DNA of 64,000 bases from JBOGJI01 sp050747865. GTDB lineage: Bacteria > Acidobacteriota > Thermoanaerobaculia > Multivoradales > JAHEKO01. Under the pieces are notes generated by a model that was given only the letters and a program-made list of their open reading frames with translations, was not told where the DNA came from and made no database searches. The stretch covers positions 1-64,000 of the forward strand of contig JBOGJI010000236.1 of NCBI GenBank assembly GCA_050747865.1, given 5' to 3'. Made by a program: the position numbers and the translations under genes. This document shows positions 8,537-18,283 of the stretch, in pieces. Position 1 is the stretch's first letter; each line of letters opens with the position of its first letter.

Positions 8537-9208
8537 TTACGATCTCACCACCAGGGAGAGGGTGCCTGCGTCTCTCGCCAGCGCTTCGTAAACCGCGTAG
8601 TGCCGCGAAAGCCGGGCGCGCCACTCCGGGTCGACCGCTGGTCGCTCGCCGCTCGCGACCTTCCCCTCGGAGAACATAAGCTCTCGACCGATTCGCGCCT
8701 GAAGAAATGGTGACCAGGCGTTGTCTTCGTAGCGAAATATGCGGTCGGGTCCGAGATCTCGGAGTGTTGTGGGCGGTTCCGGCGGACCGGCGTCGTCGGT
8801 CGACCGGCTCAGGAATCGCACGGGGTCTCCCACACGCGCGAATGGCGGCGGGGCCTCGGACACGTAGGCTGCCAGGAAGTCCTCCAAGGTCACGTCGCCC
8901 GTGTAGTTCCTATGGTACGGATGCGCGGGGTCTCTGAGCTCCTCGCGCGCGCGGTATCGATACCAGCTTCGAAGCCAGTCGATGGGTTCGCGCATGAGAC
9001 TCACGACTTCCACGTCGTGCCTCTGCAACCCTGCCGACTCGATCATCGGCATGATCCGCGTCATGAATCCCTCGTAATTCATGTGCTTGAGCTCCGGCGG
9101 ATGTCGAATGGCAATGTCGGCGTGGCGTGCAAGAGCTTGGTCGATCGCTGTCGAGGCGCACTTGGGCATCGAGAGTACGACTAGTCGCCGTCTAATGCTG
9201 ACAATCAT
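8537..9208 (-). CDS. Sulfotransferase-family protein
   Basis: The 223-aa protein begins RRRLVVLSMPKCASTAI, a PAPS 5'-phosphosulfate loop of the sulfotransferase fold, with a central SLMREPIDWLRSWYRYR segment that matches the 3'-phosphate binding strand (RxPxxxxxSWY). Such enzymes move sulfate from PAPS to carbohydrate or other acceptors. The start is ATG 9208; no good ribosome site is visible, and it lies 31 bases after the preceding operon gene. It is the last gene of a five-gene reverse operon with three glycosyltransferases. The acceptor is probably a surface glycan, by context only. Confidence 0.8.
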   Translation of the reverse strand: MIVSIRRRLVVLSMPKCASTAIDQALARHADIAIRHPPELKHMNYEGFMTRIMPMIESAGLQRHDVEVVSLMREPIDWLRSWYRYRAREELRDPAHPYHRNYTGDVTLEDFLAAYVSEAPPPFARVGDPVRFLSRSTDDAGPPEPPTTLRDLGPDRIFRYEDNAWSPFLQARIGRELMFSEGKVASGERPAVDPEWRARLSRHYAVYEALARDAGTLSLVVRS

Positions 9209-9239
9209 GAGTATCCGAGTTGCGCCAGCCGCCAGACGG

Positions 9240-10193
9240 TCACTTGGTAGCGTTCCGAACCAGCTCTCTGATGACCGGAGCCACCCAATCGCGCAGGAGC
9301 TCCTCGCGAGACGTCGCGGGGAATGTGAAGTAGGGGTCGTCGTGTTTCGGCGGCGGCGCCAGGAAGAGGTCGTCGCGGCCGAAGAAGCGTCTGGCGACCG
9401 CGCGGTTGCTCTGCACGAAGCGCTCGAGGACGGCAAGGCGTTCCTCCGGGGAGTAGACGGTTGTCGAATCGGTGGCCCAGTCCTTCAGAGCGCTTCTCAG
9501 GGCAGCGTTGAGAGTCAGACGCTCGCGCGGCTGCAACTGGAAGAGCGCGAAGTTGCGGGCGATCTCCAGCAGATGCACCGGGAGACTGTCGTTCCGGCGC
9601 CCGTTGTCGAGTGTCACTCCGGACGTGTCGATTCCGATAGCTTGCGAGAAATGGCCCACGACGTCCGTGACCTGGTCCTTCTCGACGACGGCAACCGTAA
9701 TGGCAGGCTCGCCGAGGGTTTGGGCCCACCGTTCGAGAAGGGAGTCGTAGTCTAGCCAGTAGTAGTCATCGATCGTGGCCAGGAACTCCTGAGGGGACAG
9801 CGTCGACTTCGTCTTGTCGAACGGCCATTTGATGTGTTGATTGTACCAGGACATGAGCCAGTCGTCCTGCCGCCGCAGATAGAATACGCAGCGCACCTCG
9901 TCATACGTCTCAGATACAGCCTGGAGCCATCTGAGCTTACGGTGGATGGAGAAATCCTCGCCGCTCAGGACTATGGTGTGAGCGGTCGAGCGACTGAGGG
10001 GCTCGAGGCGCTTGAGGAGTCCCTGTCCGGTCATGCGGCGCCGATGCAACGCCCACGCGATCTGCTGGTGATGCGGTTGGTCGAAGGGGTAGGCGAATCC
10101 CTGCAGGGCGAGCTCGGACCGGTTGTTGGCCAGGAAATATTGCAAGGCCGTCGAACCGGTGCGGTGGATCCCCGCGTGGATGATCAGGCGCAT
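9240..10193 (-). CDS. Sulfotransferase-like P-loop protein
   Basis: The 317-aa protein starts MRLIIHAGIHRTGSTALQ, a glycine-rich loop typical of the sulfotransferase superfamily, and contains CVFYLRRQDDWLMSWYNQ, which fits the PAPS 3'-phosphate strand. It is longer than its downstream neighbour and not closely similar to it, so it is not a recent duplicate. It sits 30 bases downstream of the family 2 glycosyltransferase. Some relatives are annotated only as hypothetical sulfotransferase-fold proteins, so activity remains inferred. Confidence 0.75.
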   Translation of the reverse strand: MRLIIHAGIHRTGSTALQYFLANNRSELALQGFAYPFDQPHHQQIAWALHRRRMTGQGLLKRLEPLSRSTAHTIVLSGEDFSIHRKLRWLQAVSETYDEVRCVFYLRRQDDWLMSWYNQHIKWPFDKTKSTLSPQEFLATIDDYYWLDYDSLLERWAQTLGEPAITVAVVEKDQVTDVVGHFSQAIGIDTSGVTLDNGRRNDSLPVHLLEIARNFALFQLQPRERLTLNAALRSALKDWATDSTTVYSPEERLAVLERFVQSNRAVARRFFGRDDLFLAPPPKHDDPYFTFPATSREELLRDWVAPVIRELVRNATK

Positions 10194-10223
10194 GGTCCCG
10201 TCTCTACAGGTCTGCAGGGCGGC

Positions 10224-11198
10224 TTACAGTCTCGGTCCTCGCCGGAGCAGCCAGTTGGAGGCGCGTTTGAACACCACGCGGGGCCCCAGCTGAACCAGCT
10301 TGCGCGTGTAGGAGAGCCGATGGAAGGAGACGAGCAGCCCCTCGTCGACGCGGCCGTCACGAACCGCCTTGCGCAGGAGGGCGTTGCGGAAACGGGCGTC
10401 CTGTTCGAGATGATCCATCCTCGCGGTCACGGTATTGGCCGCCGGGTCTCCGTCCGGTGACTTCGGTCGCACGTAATAGTAGGCGAGCGGCTCGGGGATC
10501 ACCGCGATGTCCCCTTCCAACGCGAGGCGCAGGTTGAACTCCCAGTCGCCGAGCACGGGGAAGGTCTCGTCGAAGCCACCGGTCGATTCGTAGGCCCTGC
10601 GGCGGAAGAGCAGGCTGATCGGTGGGAAGAGATTGCCGACGAAGAGGTCGGCGAGGTAGATCACCGGAGGGCATGGCTGGAACGCGCGGCGCTTGAGCTC
10701 ACGCGGGGTCCCGTTCCTCCAGTCTTCGTGGATCTCGAGCGTATGGCTGATCGCTCCGACATAGCGGGTGTGGTGTTCGAGCTTGTCGACGGTCTTGGCC
10801 AGGAAGTCGGTGTGCCACGCGTCGTCGTCGTCGTGCAGCGCCACATAGTCCGATCGCACCGCGCGCACGCCGGTGTTGGACGCGGCCTCCATCCCGCTCG
10901 AAGTCTCGAGATGGAGGACGACGACGGCAAGGCCCCGCGCGCTGGCCTGCCCGGCGGCGGCCTCGACCGGTGTGGGGTCTCCACCGTCGTTGACGATGAC
11001 CCAGATGAGGTCCTTGAAGCGTTGCGTTCCGACGCTGTCGGCGGCGCGCGCCAGAAACGCCGGCCGGTCCTTGGTTCGCGTGATGACGGCGACCGTCGCA
11101 CTTGGCGGCACGGCCGCGTCGCCTTCGACGGTCTGGCCGTTCCGCCACACGGCAAACGTCCGGGACCCGACCCGCGTGGCTGGCGCGACGCGGCTCAC
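10224..11198 (-). CDS. Glycosyltransferase family 2
   Basis: The 324-aa protein shows the GT-A nucleotide-sugar fold: SATVAVITRTKDRPAFLARAA, then WVIVNDGGDPT, and an acidic ALHDDDDAW motif that supplies the metal-binding DxD. A later GGFDETFPVLGDWEFNLRL segment is the usual acceptor and catalytic base region. The start is GTG 11198, whose bases overlap the stop of the preceding gene (GTGA), so translation is coupled. There are no membrane segments. The donor sugar cannot be read from sequence. Confidence 0.9.
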   Translation of the reverse strand: MSRVAPATRVGSRTFAVWRNGQTVEGDAAVPPSATVAVITRTKDRPAFLARAADSVGTQRFKDLIWVIVNDGGDPTPVEAAAGQASARGLAVVVLHLETSSGMEAASNTGVRAVRSDYVALHDDDDAWHTDFLAKTVDKLEHHTRYVGAISHTLEIHEDWRNGTPRELKRRAFQPCPPVIYLADLFVGNLFPPISLLFRRRAYESTGGFDETFPVLGDWEFNLRLALEGDIAVIPEPLAYYYVRPKSPDGDPAANTVTARMDHLEQDARFRNALLRKAVRDGRVDEGLLVSFHRLSYTRKLVQLGPRVVFKRASNWLLRRGPRL

Positions 11199-12745
11199 AG
11201 CGCCTTGCCCTCCCCCCAGGCGAGGACTCGAGCCTCGATGCGTTCGATGTCCTCCGTGGTGAGCCGGTTGTCATACACGCAGATCACGGGCACCCGCCAG
11301 CCCGGATAGCCCGAGGTGTCGAGGAGGTCCTGCAACACGCGTTTCCGGTAGAAGCCGTCGATATCGACCTCCTGATGCGGCGCCGACTCGTACAGGCGCT
11401 TCGGCACCAGGAACACCGGCAGCGCTCGCGGGTCGCGGAGTGACGACGTGAAGCTGCCGTTTGTTCGCTCGACGGGAACGACGAAGCCGGTGATCCCGTC
11501 CCCGGTCTTCTGGTGTAACAGGTCATAGAGGAAGGTCGCCCAGTTGTGGTCGCGCAACGCCGGCGAGCCGCTCGGATAGCCTGGATGCTCCTCGCCAGGT
11601 AGGTCGTAGTCGATTCGCCCGGACTTGAACAGCTCGCCGAAACACCGGATGCGGCCGTTGCCATTGAGGGCCTTGCGCAGGTCCCGAAGATCGAGGTCCC
11701 CGAAGTCGATGAGGAAAAAATAGGGAACGCGGTTCCAGTCGAGATCACCGCGATCAGTATCGTGGTCGCAGCCTATGACGCGACGGTCGGCCAGCGCATG
11801 CCAGTGCAGATAGAGCAGGCGCTCATAGCTCGCCATGTTCTTGGTCAGATCAAGCGCCGGCGCCGGCTCCTTGGTGCGCACGGCATATGCTTCGTCCAGG
11901 GCGTCGCGCAACGTGTGGGCGTGTGGGGATAGCTTGCGAGCAAAGAAGAAGGGCTGTGCCTTGAGAAACGCCGCGTGATCGTTGTAGAAGACGAGTGGCT
12001 TGCCGTCGATCGAGAAATGGTAGAAGGTGAGGCTGCTCTGGGTGATCTTCTCGTCCGGCGCGATGTCGGCAACGAGGGTCTGGAAGAAGTTCTCATCCGG
12101 GATCCAGGTACGCCGAAAGAACCGTCGTACGTGCGGTTCCCTGCTGCGCTGAAGGATCTCGAGTGCCGTTGGCCACGTCAGCGCCCACCACTGGGACCCG
12201 AGCCGCGGCTGGAGGCCGTCCGGCATCCTCTGGCGTAAGCCCAGGCGCTGCTGCAGCGCGATCGACCGGCCGAACAGCCGCGGATTACGCCTCCAGTTGA
12301 AGTAGAAGCGGTAGAGGAGGCGTTCGGCGTTGTAGCCGTGGACCACCCACTGTGCCTGGTTCGGATCGACGGACTCGATGTACTCGCGGCCGGCATTCTC
12401 GGCGAGGAACGCTCTCAGGTGACCGAGCGGGCGCAACGGATAGTCGGCACCACTCAGGAGGATCACGTAGTCGACCGTCTCGCCGCTGGCCGCGATCTCA
12501 TCGAGGCAGGCGAGCGTCGCCTCGACCATCGACCAATCGCCCCATACAACGCGGTGACGCCGCGCGAAGCGGATTCGTGAGAGTCGTTCCGGGGGTAGTC
12601 TCCGCGCCATCTCCGCGGCAATGTCAGACTTGCTGTTGCGGTCCCAGTGAATGACGGCGAGATCGTTCTCGGCCGTCAGACGTGTGGCGAGCCGCATGAG
12701 ATTGTCCGGATGCCCATGGGCGAGGACCGCGAAGGCGACTTTCAT
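11195..12745 (-). CDS. Core-2/I-branching type glycosyltransferase (GT14-like)
   Basis: The 516-aa protein has an N-terminal domain of the Branch family: KVAFAVLAHGHPDNLMRL, IHWDRNSK, a YVILLSGADYPLRP segment, and a WIPDENFFQTL stretch (residues ~220-230). These enzymes add GlcNAc or xylose to glycans or proteins. The second half, from about residue 290, is a separate ~220-residue domain I do not recognise; similar two-domain proteins occur in proteobacterial capsule regions. The ATG at 12745 was chosen over an upstream start at 12778 because AAGGAA lies nine bases before it and the core fold begins directly after. It overlaps the next gene by four bases. Confidence 0.82.
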   Translation of the reverse strand: MKVAFAVLAHGHPDNLMRLATRLTAENDLAVIHWDRNSKSDIAAEMARRLPPERLSRIRFARRHRVVWGDWSMVEATLACLDEIAASGETVDYVILLSGADYPLRPLGHLRAFLAENAGREYIESVDPNQAQWVVHGYNAERLLYRFYFNWRRNPRLFGRSIALQQRLGLRQRMPDGLQPRLGSQWWALTWPTALEILQRSREPHVRRFFRRTWIPDENFFQTLVADIAPDEKITQSSLTFYHFSIDGKPLVFYNDHAAFLKAQPFFFARKLSPHAHTLRDALDEAYAVRTKEPAPALDLTKNMASYERLLYLHWHALADRRVIGCDHDTDRGDLDWNRVPYFFLIDFGDLDLRDLRKALNGNGRIRCFGELFKSGRIDYDLPGEEHPGYPSGSPALRDHNWATFLYDLLHQKTGDGITGFVVPVERTNGSFTSSLRDPRALPVFLVPKRLYESAPHQEVDIDGFYRKRVLQDLLDTSGYPGWRVPVICVYDNRLTTEDIERIEARVLAWGEGKAL

Positions 12746-12794
12746 TAGCGCGTGTTCCTTCCTGGGTCGCTCCGCCACCCGGTTAGGCAGTTCA

Positions 12795-13841
12795 TCAGAA
12801 CCACCGACCGAGACTCATCAGCCCGAGGTCGACACACTGCTCCCAGCCGGTGAAGCGTGCCGACGCAGGATTCCACAGAACGAGCTTTTCCTCCTGAGTC
12901 AGGCCTGCCGCATAGAGTTTGTACTCGGCAGACTCGTTGTAATGCTCCTTGCGCTCCAGTTCCTCCTCCACCTTGGTACGGAACGAAGCGAAATGCTTGA
13001 AATGTAATAGACATCCCGTCGGCGCGAGACCCTGAGCGTAGTGGGGTCGATTGAGCCTTCGAGGAGTGAGGAAGTGCGTGGACGAGATATAGCTGTAGTA
13101 TCTACGCCACTTCACCAAGGGAAACTTGTTGAGAGCGGGAGCGGCGCCGACATGGCCGTTGCTGTAGAAGACGCGTCGGCGGACGCCGCCCTGGATCCAC
13201 CAGTCACCCATCGGCATCTTCCACTGGCAATAACCGTAGGGGTCGAACCATGGGCAGACCTCGAGCGGGTCCTGTCCGACGGTGTAGATCGCCTCGTCGA
13301 GAGGGCCCTGCGAATACATGTCGAGGAGCAGGGTGAAGAACGAGAGTTTGCCGGTCTCGTCGAGGTGCGCCGTCAACTCGTGCAGGTTGCGGGTGTCGTA
13401 GTGCGGATGTACGAGAAACTCGTCCACATCGATACGCAGACACCAGTGGTCGGTACCGTATCGGCGTAGCAGGTAGTTTGCCCAATGCTCGCCGAAGTTC
13501 GCGTGCTTGTAGCTGTCTTCCGTGTACCAAACGGAGCAGTCCGGCTCCGCTGCCACCAGATCGCGGAACCCATCGGTCGATCCATTGTCGACGAAGAGGA
13601 AATGATTGACGCCGAGGCGCCGATAGTAGCTTAGAAAGTATGGAATACGTGGCGCTTCGTCACGTAACACCACAACCGCGATGATGTCGTTCTCGCCGAT
13701 CGCGCGGGTGCGGTCGTGGATGCGGCGGAGGCGTATGCCGTACCTGTAGGACGCGGAGATCGGGCGGCCGAAATGGCTGATCAAGGACCGCAGTTCGCGG
13801 GGACGCAGACGGTGCAACAACGCAGAGCCGGGGATACGCAT
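12795..13841 (-). CDS. Glycosyltransferase (family 2-related / GT92-like)
   Basis: The 348-aa protein contains the GT-A core: NDIIAVVVLRDEAPRIPYFL, HFLFVDNGSTDGF, and CLRIDVDEFLVHP, where DVD is the metal-binding DxD. Many aromatic residues and a WKMPMGDWW stretch follow. It has no membrane segment. It is the first gene of the reverse glycan operon (13841 to 8537), 49 bases before the branching transferase. No ribosome site is obvious before ATG 13841. The start abuts the metH-derived scar at 13881-13982, so the original promoter region may have been rearranged. Confidence 0.82.
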   Translation of the reverse strand: MRIPGSALLHRLRPRELRSLISHFGRPISASYRYGIRLRRIHDRTRAIGENDIIAVVVLRDEAPRIPYFLSYYRRLGVNHFLFVDNGSTDGFRDLVAAEPDCSVWYTEDSYKHANFGEHWANYLLRRYGTDHWCLRIDVDEFLVHPHYDTRNLHELTAHLDETGKLSFFTLLLDMYSQGPLDEAIYTVGQDPLEVCPWFDPYGYCQWKMPMGDWWIQGGVRRRVFYSNGHVGAAPALNKFPLVKWRRYYSYISSTHFLTPRRLNRPHYAQGLAPTGCLLHFKHFASFRTKVEEELERKEHYNESAEYKLYAAGLTQEEKLVLWNPASARFTGWEQCVDLGLMSLGRWF

Positions 13842-13880
13842 GCTGGTCAGCTACATGTCCTGGCCATGTGTGGACAGCCT

Positions 13881-13982
13881 CGACGGCACCATCGAGCCGC
13901 AGACGAAGCCCGGCCTGCCCGGCTCGTCGTGGCGGGCGCAGGCGGTGCGGGTGATCGAGGTGGCCGGGCGGTTGAGCCCGAA
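13881..13982 (-). pseudogene. Fragment of a methionine synthase gene (metH-like)
   Basis: On the minus strand these 102 bases match 21381-21482 inside the intact metH: I count 13 differences, about 87% identity, with no gap. The reading frame is kept and gives FGLNRP, then TACARHDEPGRPGFVCGSM, versus FELNRL and AACARHDQPGRPRFVCGSM in MetH. Eight of the 13 changes fall on the first codon position, so the piece is no longer under selection as protein. Similarity fades on both sides. It is a decayed duplicate scrap, not a gene. Confidence 0.85.
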
Positions 13983-14210
13983 GACCTACGGGGGTTCGAT
14001 CCTGGCTCCATGACGGTTCCCTCGCAACCGAGGAGGAGACAGGTTCGTGTTCGAGCTGAGGGAGGTCAGAAGTCTCCTCGCTCAATAGTGAGGGTACCAT
14101 ATCGCTCTGAGATTGGCGCCAGCCGAGACACCCTGTTGACTCGGAGTGGGGGTCGGTGATCTTGCGGGGTGTTCGCAGGGTGCCCCCGAGACGCGCCCGA
14201 GGCGGGAGGC
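13983..14210. other. Intergenic stretch between the scar and the groE promoter
   Basis: No gene is supported. A 20-base segment at 13990-14009 (GGGTTCGATCCTGGCTCCA core) resembles the 3' end of a tRNA-Ala gene, but the T-stem cannot pair fully and there is no rest of a tRNA. The remainder shows nothing I recognise. Confidence 0.4.
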
Positions 14211-14240
14211 TTGACACGCTCGCCGCCGACTCCATACACT
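14211..14240 (+). promoter_or_regulatory. groESL promoter
   Basis: TTGACA (14211-14216), an 18-base spacer and TACACT (14235-14240) form a good sigma-70 promoter. The CIRCE element begins two bases further on, so a bound repressor would cover the start site. Confidence 0.85.
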
Positions 14241-14241
14241 G

Positions 14242-14268
14242 TTAGCAGTCGCCGCGGGTGAGTGCTAA
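14242..14268 (+). promoter_or_regulatory. CIRCE operator (HrcA site)
   Basis: TTAGCAGTC, nine bases, GAGTGCTAA matches the CIRCE consensus TTAGCACTC-N9-GAGTGCTAA with one mismatch. It shows that groESL is under HrcA heat-shock repression. No hrcA gene is in the window. Confidence 0.95.
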
Positions 14269-14341
14269 TGCGGTGACCGTGGCTTGGGACTCAAGTCAAG
14301 AGGGCAGAGCAACTTAATTCTATAGACGGAGGAGTCTGGCA

Positions 14342-14638
14342 GTGAATATTCGTCCCCTGCATGACCGCGTCGTGATCCGGCGCATCGAGGAGGAGGAGCA
14401 GGTGCGCGGGGGGATCATCATCCCCGACACCGCCAAGGAGAAGCCTCAGGAGGCCGAGGTCGTGGCCGTCGGGCCCGGCAAGCTCCAGGAGGACGGCAAC
14501 CGGCAGCCGATGGATGTCAATCCCGGCGACCGGGTGCTGATCGGCAAGTACTCCGGCTCGGACATCAAGATCGGCGACCAGGATCTCGTCATCGTGCGCG
14601 AAGACGAGATCCTCGGCGTGCTGAACGGCTCGAAGTAA
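14342..14638 (+). CDS. groES: Co-chaperonin GroES
   Basis: GroES (98 aa) is the heptameric lid of the GroEL folding chamber. [18 protein letters not shown] opens the protein, the mobile loop is [18 protein letters not shown], and [14 protein letters not shown] closes it, all standard. The start is GTG at 14342, seven bases after GGAGGAG. It is co-transcribed with groEL 15 bases downstream and controlled by the CIRCE element at 14242-14268. Confidence 0.97.
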   Translation: MNIRPLHDRVVIRRIEEEEQVRGGIIIPDTAKEKPQEAEVVAVGPGKLQEDGNRQPMDVNPGDRVLIGKYSGSDIKIGDQDLVIVREDEILGVLNGSK

Positions 14639-16291
<1,653 letters not shown>

Positions 16292-16319
16292 CGCCCGATC
16301 CTGTTCGTTATTCCTTCAG

Positions 16320-16343
16320 AGGGCCGGCCTTCGGGCCGGCCCT
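16320..16343. terminator. Terminator after groEL
   Basis: AGGGCCGGCC, a TTCG tetraloop and GGCCGGCCCT form a perfect 10-bp stem followed by TTCTATT. It lies between groEL and the convergent gene ending at 16358 and can work for both. Confidence 0.85.
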
Positions 16344-16357
16344 TTCTATTGATTGAC

Positions 16358-18283
16358 TCAGTCGACGTAGCCGAGGGCGCGTAGGCGATCGTCGGTGGAC
16401 TCGCCAGACTTGTCCGCGGTTCCGGTGGGCGTGAATCCGAGGTAGCGGACCAGGCAGGGAGCGCCGGGGCCCGGGGCCTCGAGGATCGCCTGAAAGCGTT
16501 GGTCCTCCACGCGGGCAGGGCCGTAGAGGCGCACCTCGGTCTTCGGGATCGGGTCGGCCCTCCGGTTGAGCAAGGCGCCCACCGCCGGTCCGGCGAGCTC
16601 GGTGGCGGGACCGTCCGCCACGGTCAGGCGGCAGGTGCCGGCGACGGCGGCGCGCAGCTCGTAGGGGCCTGAAGGCAGCTCGACGGAGATCGTAACCGCC
16701 GGCGCCCTCGGCGCGGCGGCCAACCAATACGTATTCCAACCGGTGTTCCGATGCCAGCGCGCGTCGCCCGGCGGCGGCGGCTGGTTGGTGTCGGCCACGG
16801 CCGCGGTGGGCTCGACCGCGAGGTGGCGGACGGCGATGGCAAAGGGCCCCTCGGGGGGGGTGTCGCGCCGCGACCGGGCGTGCCGCAGAAAGGGCTGACG
16901 CAGAGTCTCGTACCAGCTCGCCAGCAACTGGCGCGCGGTCTCCGGCCGCGCCGCTCGCAGATCACGCGTCTCGAGCGGATCCGCGCCGACGTCGAAGAGC
17001 TGGGCGTCGGTTCGCGCGGGACCCGGCAGGGCGTCCGCGGCCAACAACGCCGCCGGCCGGCTGTCTCCTTCCTCCGGTAGCACCAGATGGAACTGCGTCG
17101 TGCGCACCCCGTGCGGCGCATAGACCGCATCGCCGGCCTGGCCGCCGTCCGTCTCCTCGCCGCCGAGCACAGCGGCCAGATCTCTGCCATCCACCCGCGC
17201 TCCCTCGGGCAACGCGACGTCCAGCAGCGACAGCATCGTCGGCATCACGTCGATAGAAGATGTCAGCCCGTGGTGGACCGTCGGCGCCAACCGCCGCGGG
17301 TAGTGCACGATCCACGGCACACGCGCCAGCGCGTCGTACCAGACGCCGCCGTGCTCGAAGCGCCCGGGGACCTCAGCCAGGTGCTCGCCGTGGTCCGAGG
17401 TCACCACGATCAGCGTGTCCTCGAGCCAGCCGCGACGCCGCAGGTACCGAACCAGCCGCCCGACCTCGCGATCGGCGTGGCGCAGCCCGCCGTCGTAGAG
17501 CGCGTCGAGGTAGCGCCTCTCCTCGTCCGCGAGCGGGCGGCCGGGATCACGCACGCGTCCCTGCGGAGTGAACGCCTCCTGCGCCCGTTCCACGTCGATA
17601 TCGCCGCCGAACGCCCGCGCCTCCGGCCCCCACGGGTGGGGAAAGTGGGTATCCATGTAGTGGAGATAGAGGAAGACGTCGTCGCCCCTGTGCCCATCCA
17701 GCCAGGTGATGGCCGCGTCGGTCACCTGTGCGGCCGTCGGGTAGCCGTAGAAGTTGTCGATCGGCGACTCGTCCCCCAGCCGCCGCAGCTCGTCGAACTC
17801 GGCGGCGAACGGCGTGTCCGGCCGCAGCCAGGCATGGGCGCTCAACGCCGCGGTGCGAAAGCCGGCCGCGGCGAGCGCCCGCGGCAGCGAGACCGCCTCC
17901 CGATCCACCTGCTGAAACAGGTTCCACGGCTCCTCCAGCGGCACGTTGTAGCTGTCCGGAAAGATGGGCGGCGTGAAGTAGCGCGAGTAGAGCAGCTGCG
18001 GCAGCGACGCCCGCGTCTCCGCCGCCAGCGCGAAGTGGTTGCGCGCCACCACCCCCTCCGCCGCCAGCGCGTCCAGCGCCGGCATCGTCTCCCGCCCATA
18101 CCCATACGCCGACACCCGATCCGCCCGCACCGCGTCGAGCATGACCAACACCGCCCGCCGCGGCCGCTCCGCCCCCCCACCGCCACACCCGTAAGCTGCC
18201 AGCACCCCAAGCAAGACCAGCCCCCATGAGCATCTCCGCGCATGACATGGCGAGGTGCCACGGGGCAAGCCGGCACGCCTCAT
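16358..18283 (-). CDS. Sulfatase-fold lipoprotein lacking the CxPSR signature
   Basis: The 641-aa protein has a lipobox ending at Cys33 and the alkaline-phosphatase/sulfatase fold: metal motif VLVMLDAVRADRVSAYGY (LD at 49-50) and VVTSDHGEHLAEV. The usual sulfatase nucleophile CxPSR is absent; the matching region reads ETRASLPQLLYS at 89-100, offering Ser or Thr. It is therefore more likely a phosphatase, phosphotransferase or inactive relative than a formylglycine sulfatase. A C-terminal beta domain ends with RLRALGYVD, a tail common in acidobacterial relatives. ATG 18283 overlaps the epimerase stop (ATGA), which supports the start and ties it to sugar metabolism. Confidence 0.85.
   Translation of the reverse strand: MRRAGLPRGTSPCHARRCSWGLVLLGVLAAYGCGGGGAERPRRAVLVMLDAVRADRVSAYGYGRETMPALDALAAEGVVARNHFALAAETRASLPQLLYSRYFTPPIFPDSYNVPLEEPWNLFQQVDREAVSLPRALAAAGFRTAALSAHAWLRPDTPFAAEFDELRRLGDESPIDNFYGYPTAAQVTDAAITWLDGHRGDDVFLYLHYMDTHFPHPWGPEARAFGGDIDVERAQEAFTPQGRVRDPGRPLADEERRYLDALYDGGLRHADREVGRLVRYLRRRGWLEDTLIVVTSDHGEHLAEVPGRFEHGGVWYDALARVPWIVHYPRRLAPTVHHGLTSSIDVMPTMLSLLDVALPEGARVDGRDLAAVLGGEETDGGQAGDAVYAPHGVRTTQFHLVLPEEGDSRPAALLAADALPGPARTDAQLFDVGADPLETRDLRAARPETARQLLASWYETLRQPFLRHARSRRDTPPEGPFAIAVRHLAVEPTAAVADTNQPPPPGDARWHRNTGWNTYWLAAAPRAPAVTISVELPSGPYELRAAVAGTCRLTVADGPATELAGPAVGALLNRRADPIPKTEVRLYGPARVEDQRFQAILEAPGPGAPCLVRYLGFTPTGTADKSGESTDDRLRALGYVD

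Noticed and set aside
13839..14013. Short plus-strand frame (MLVSYMSWPC...) over the metH scar
   Set aside because: Substitutions against metH do not favour any frame, and there is no ribosome site, so it is not a gene.
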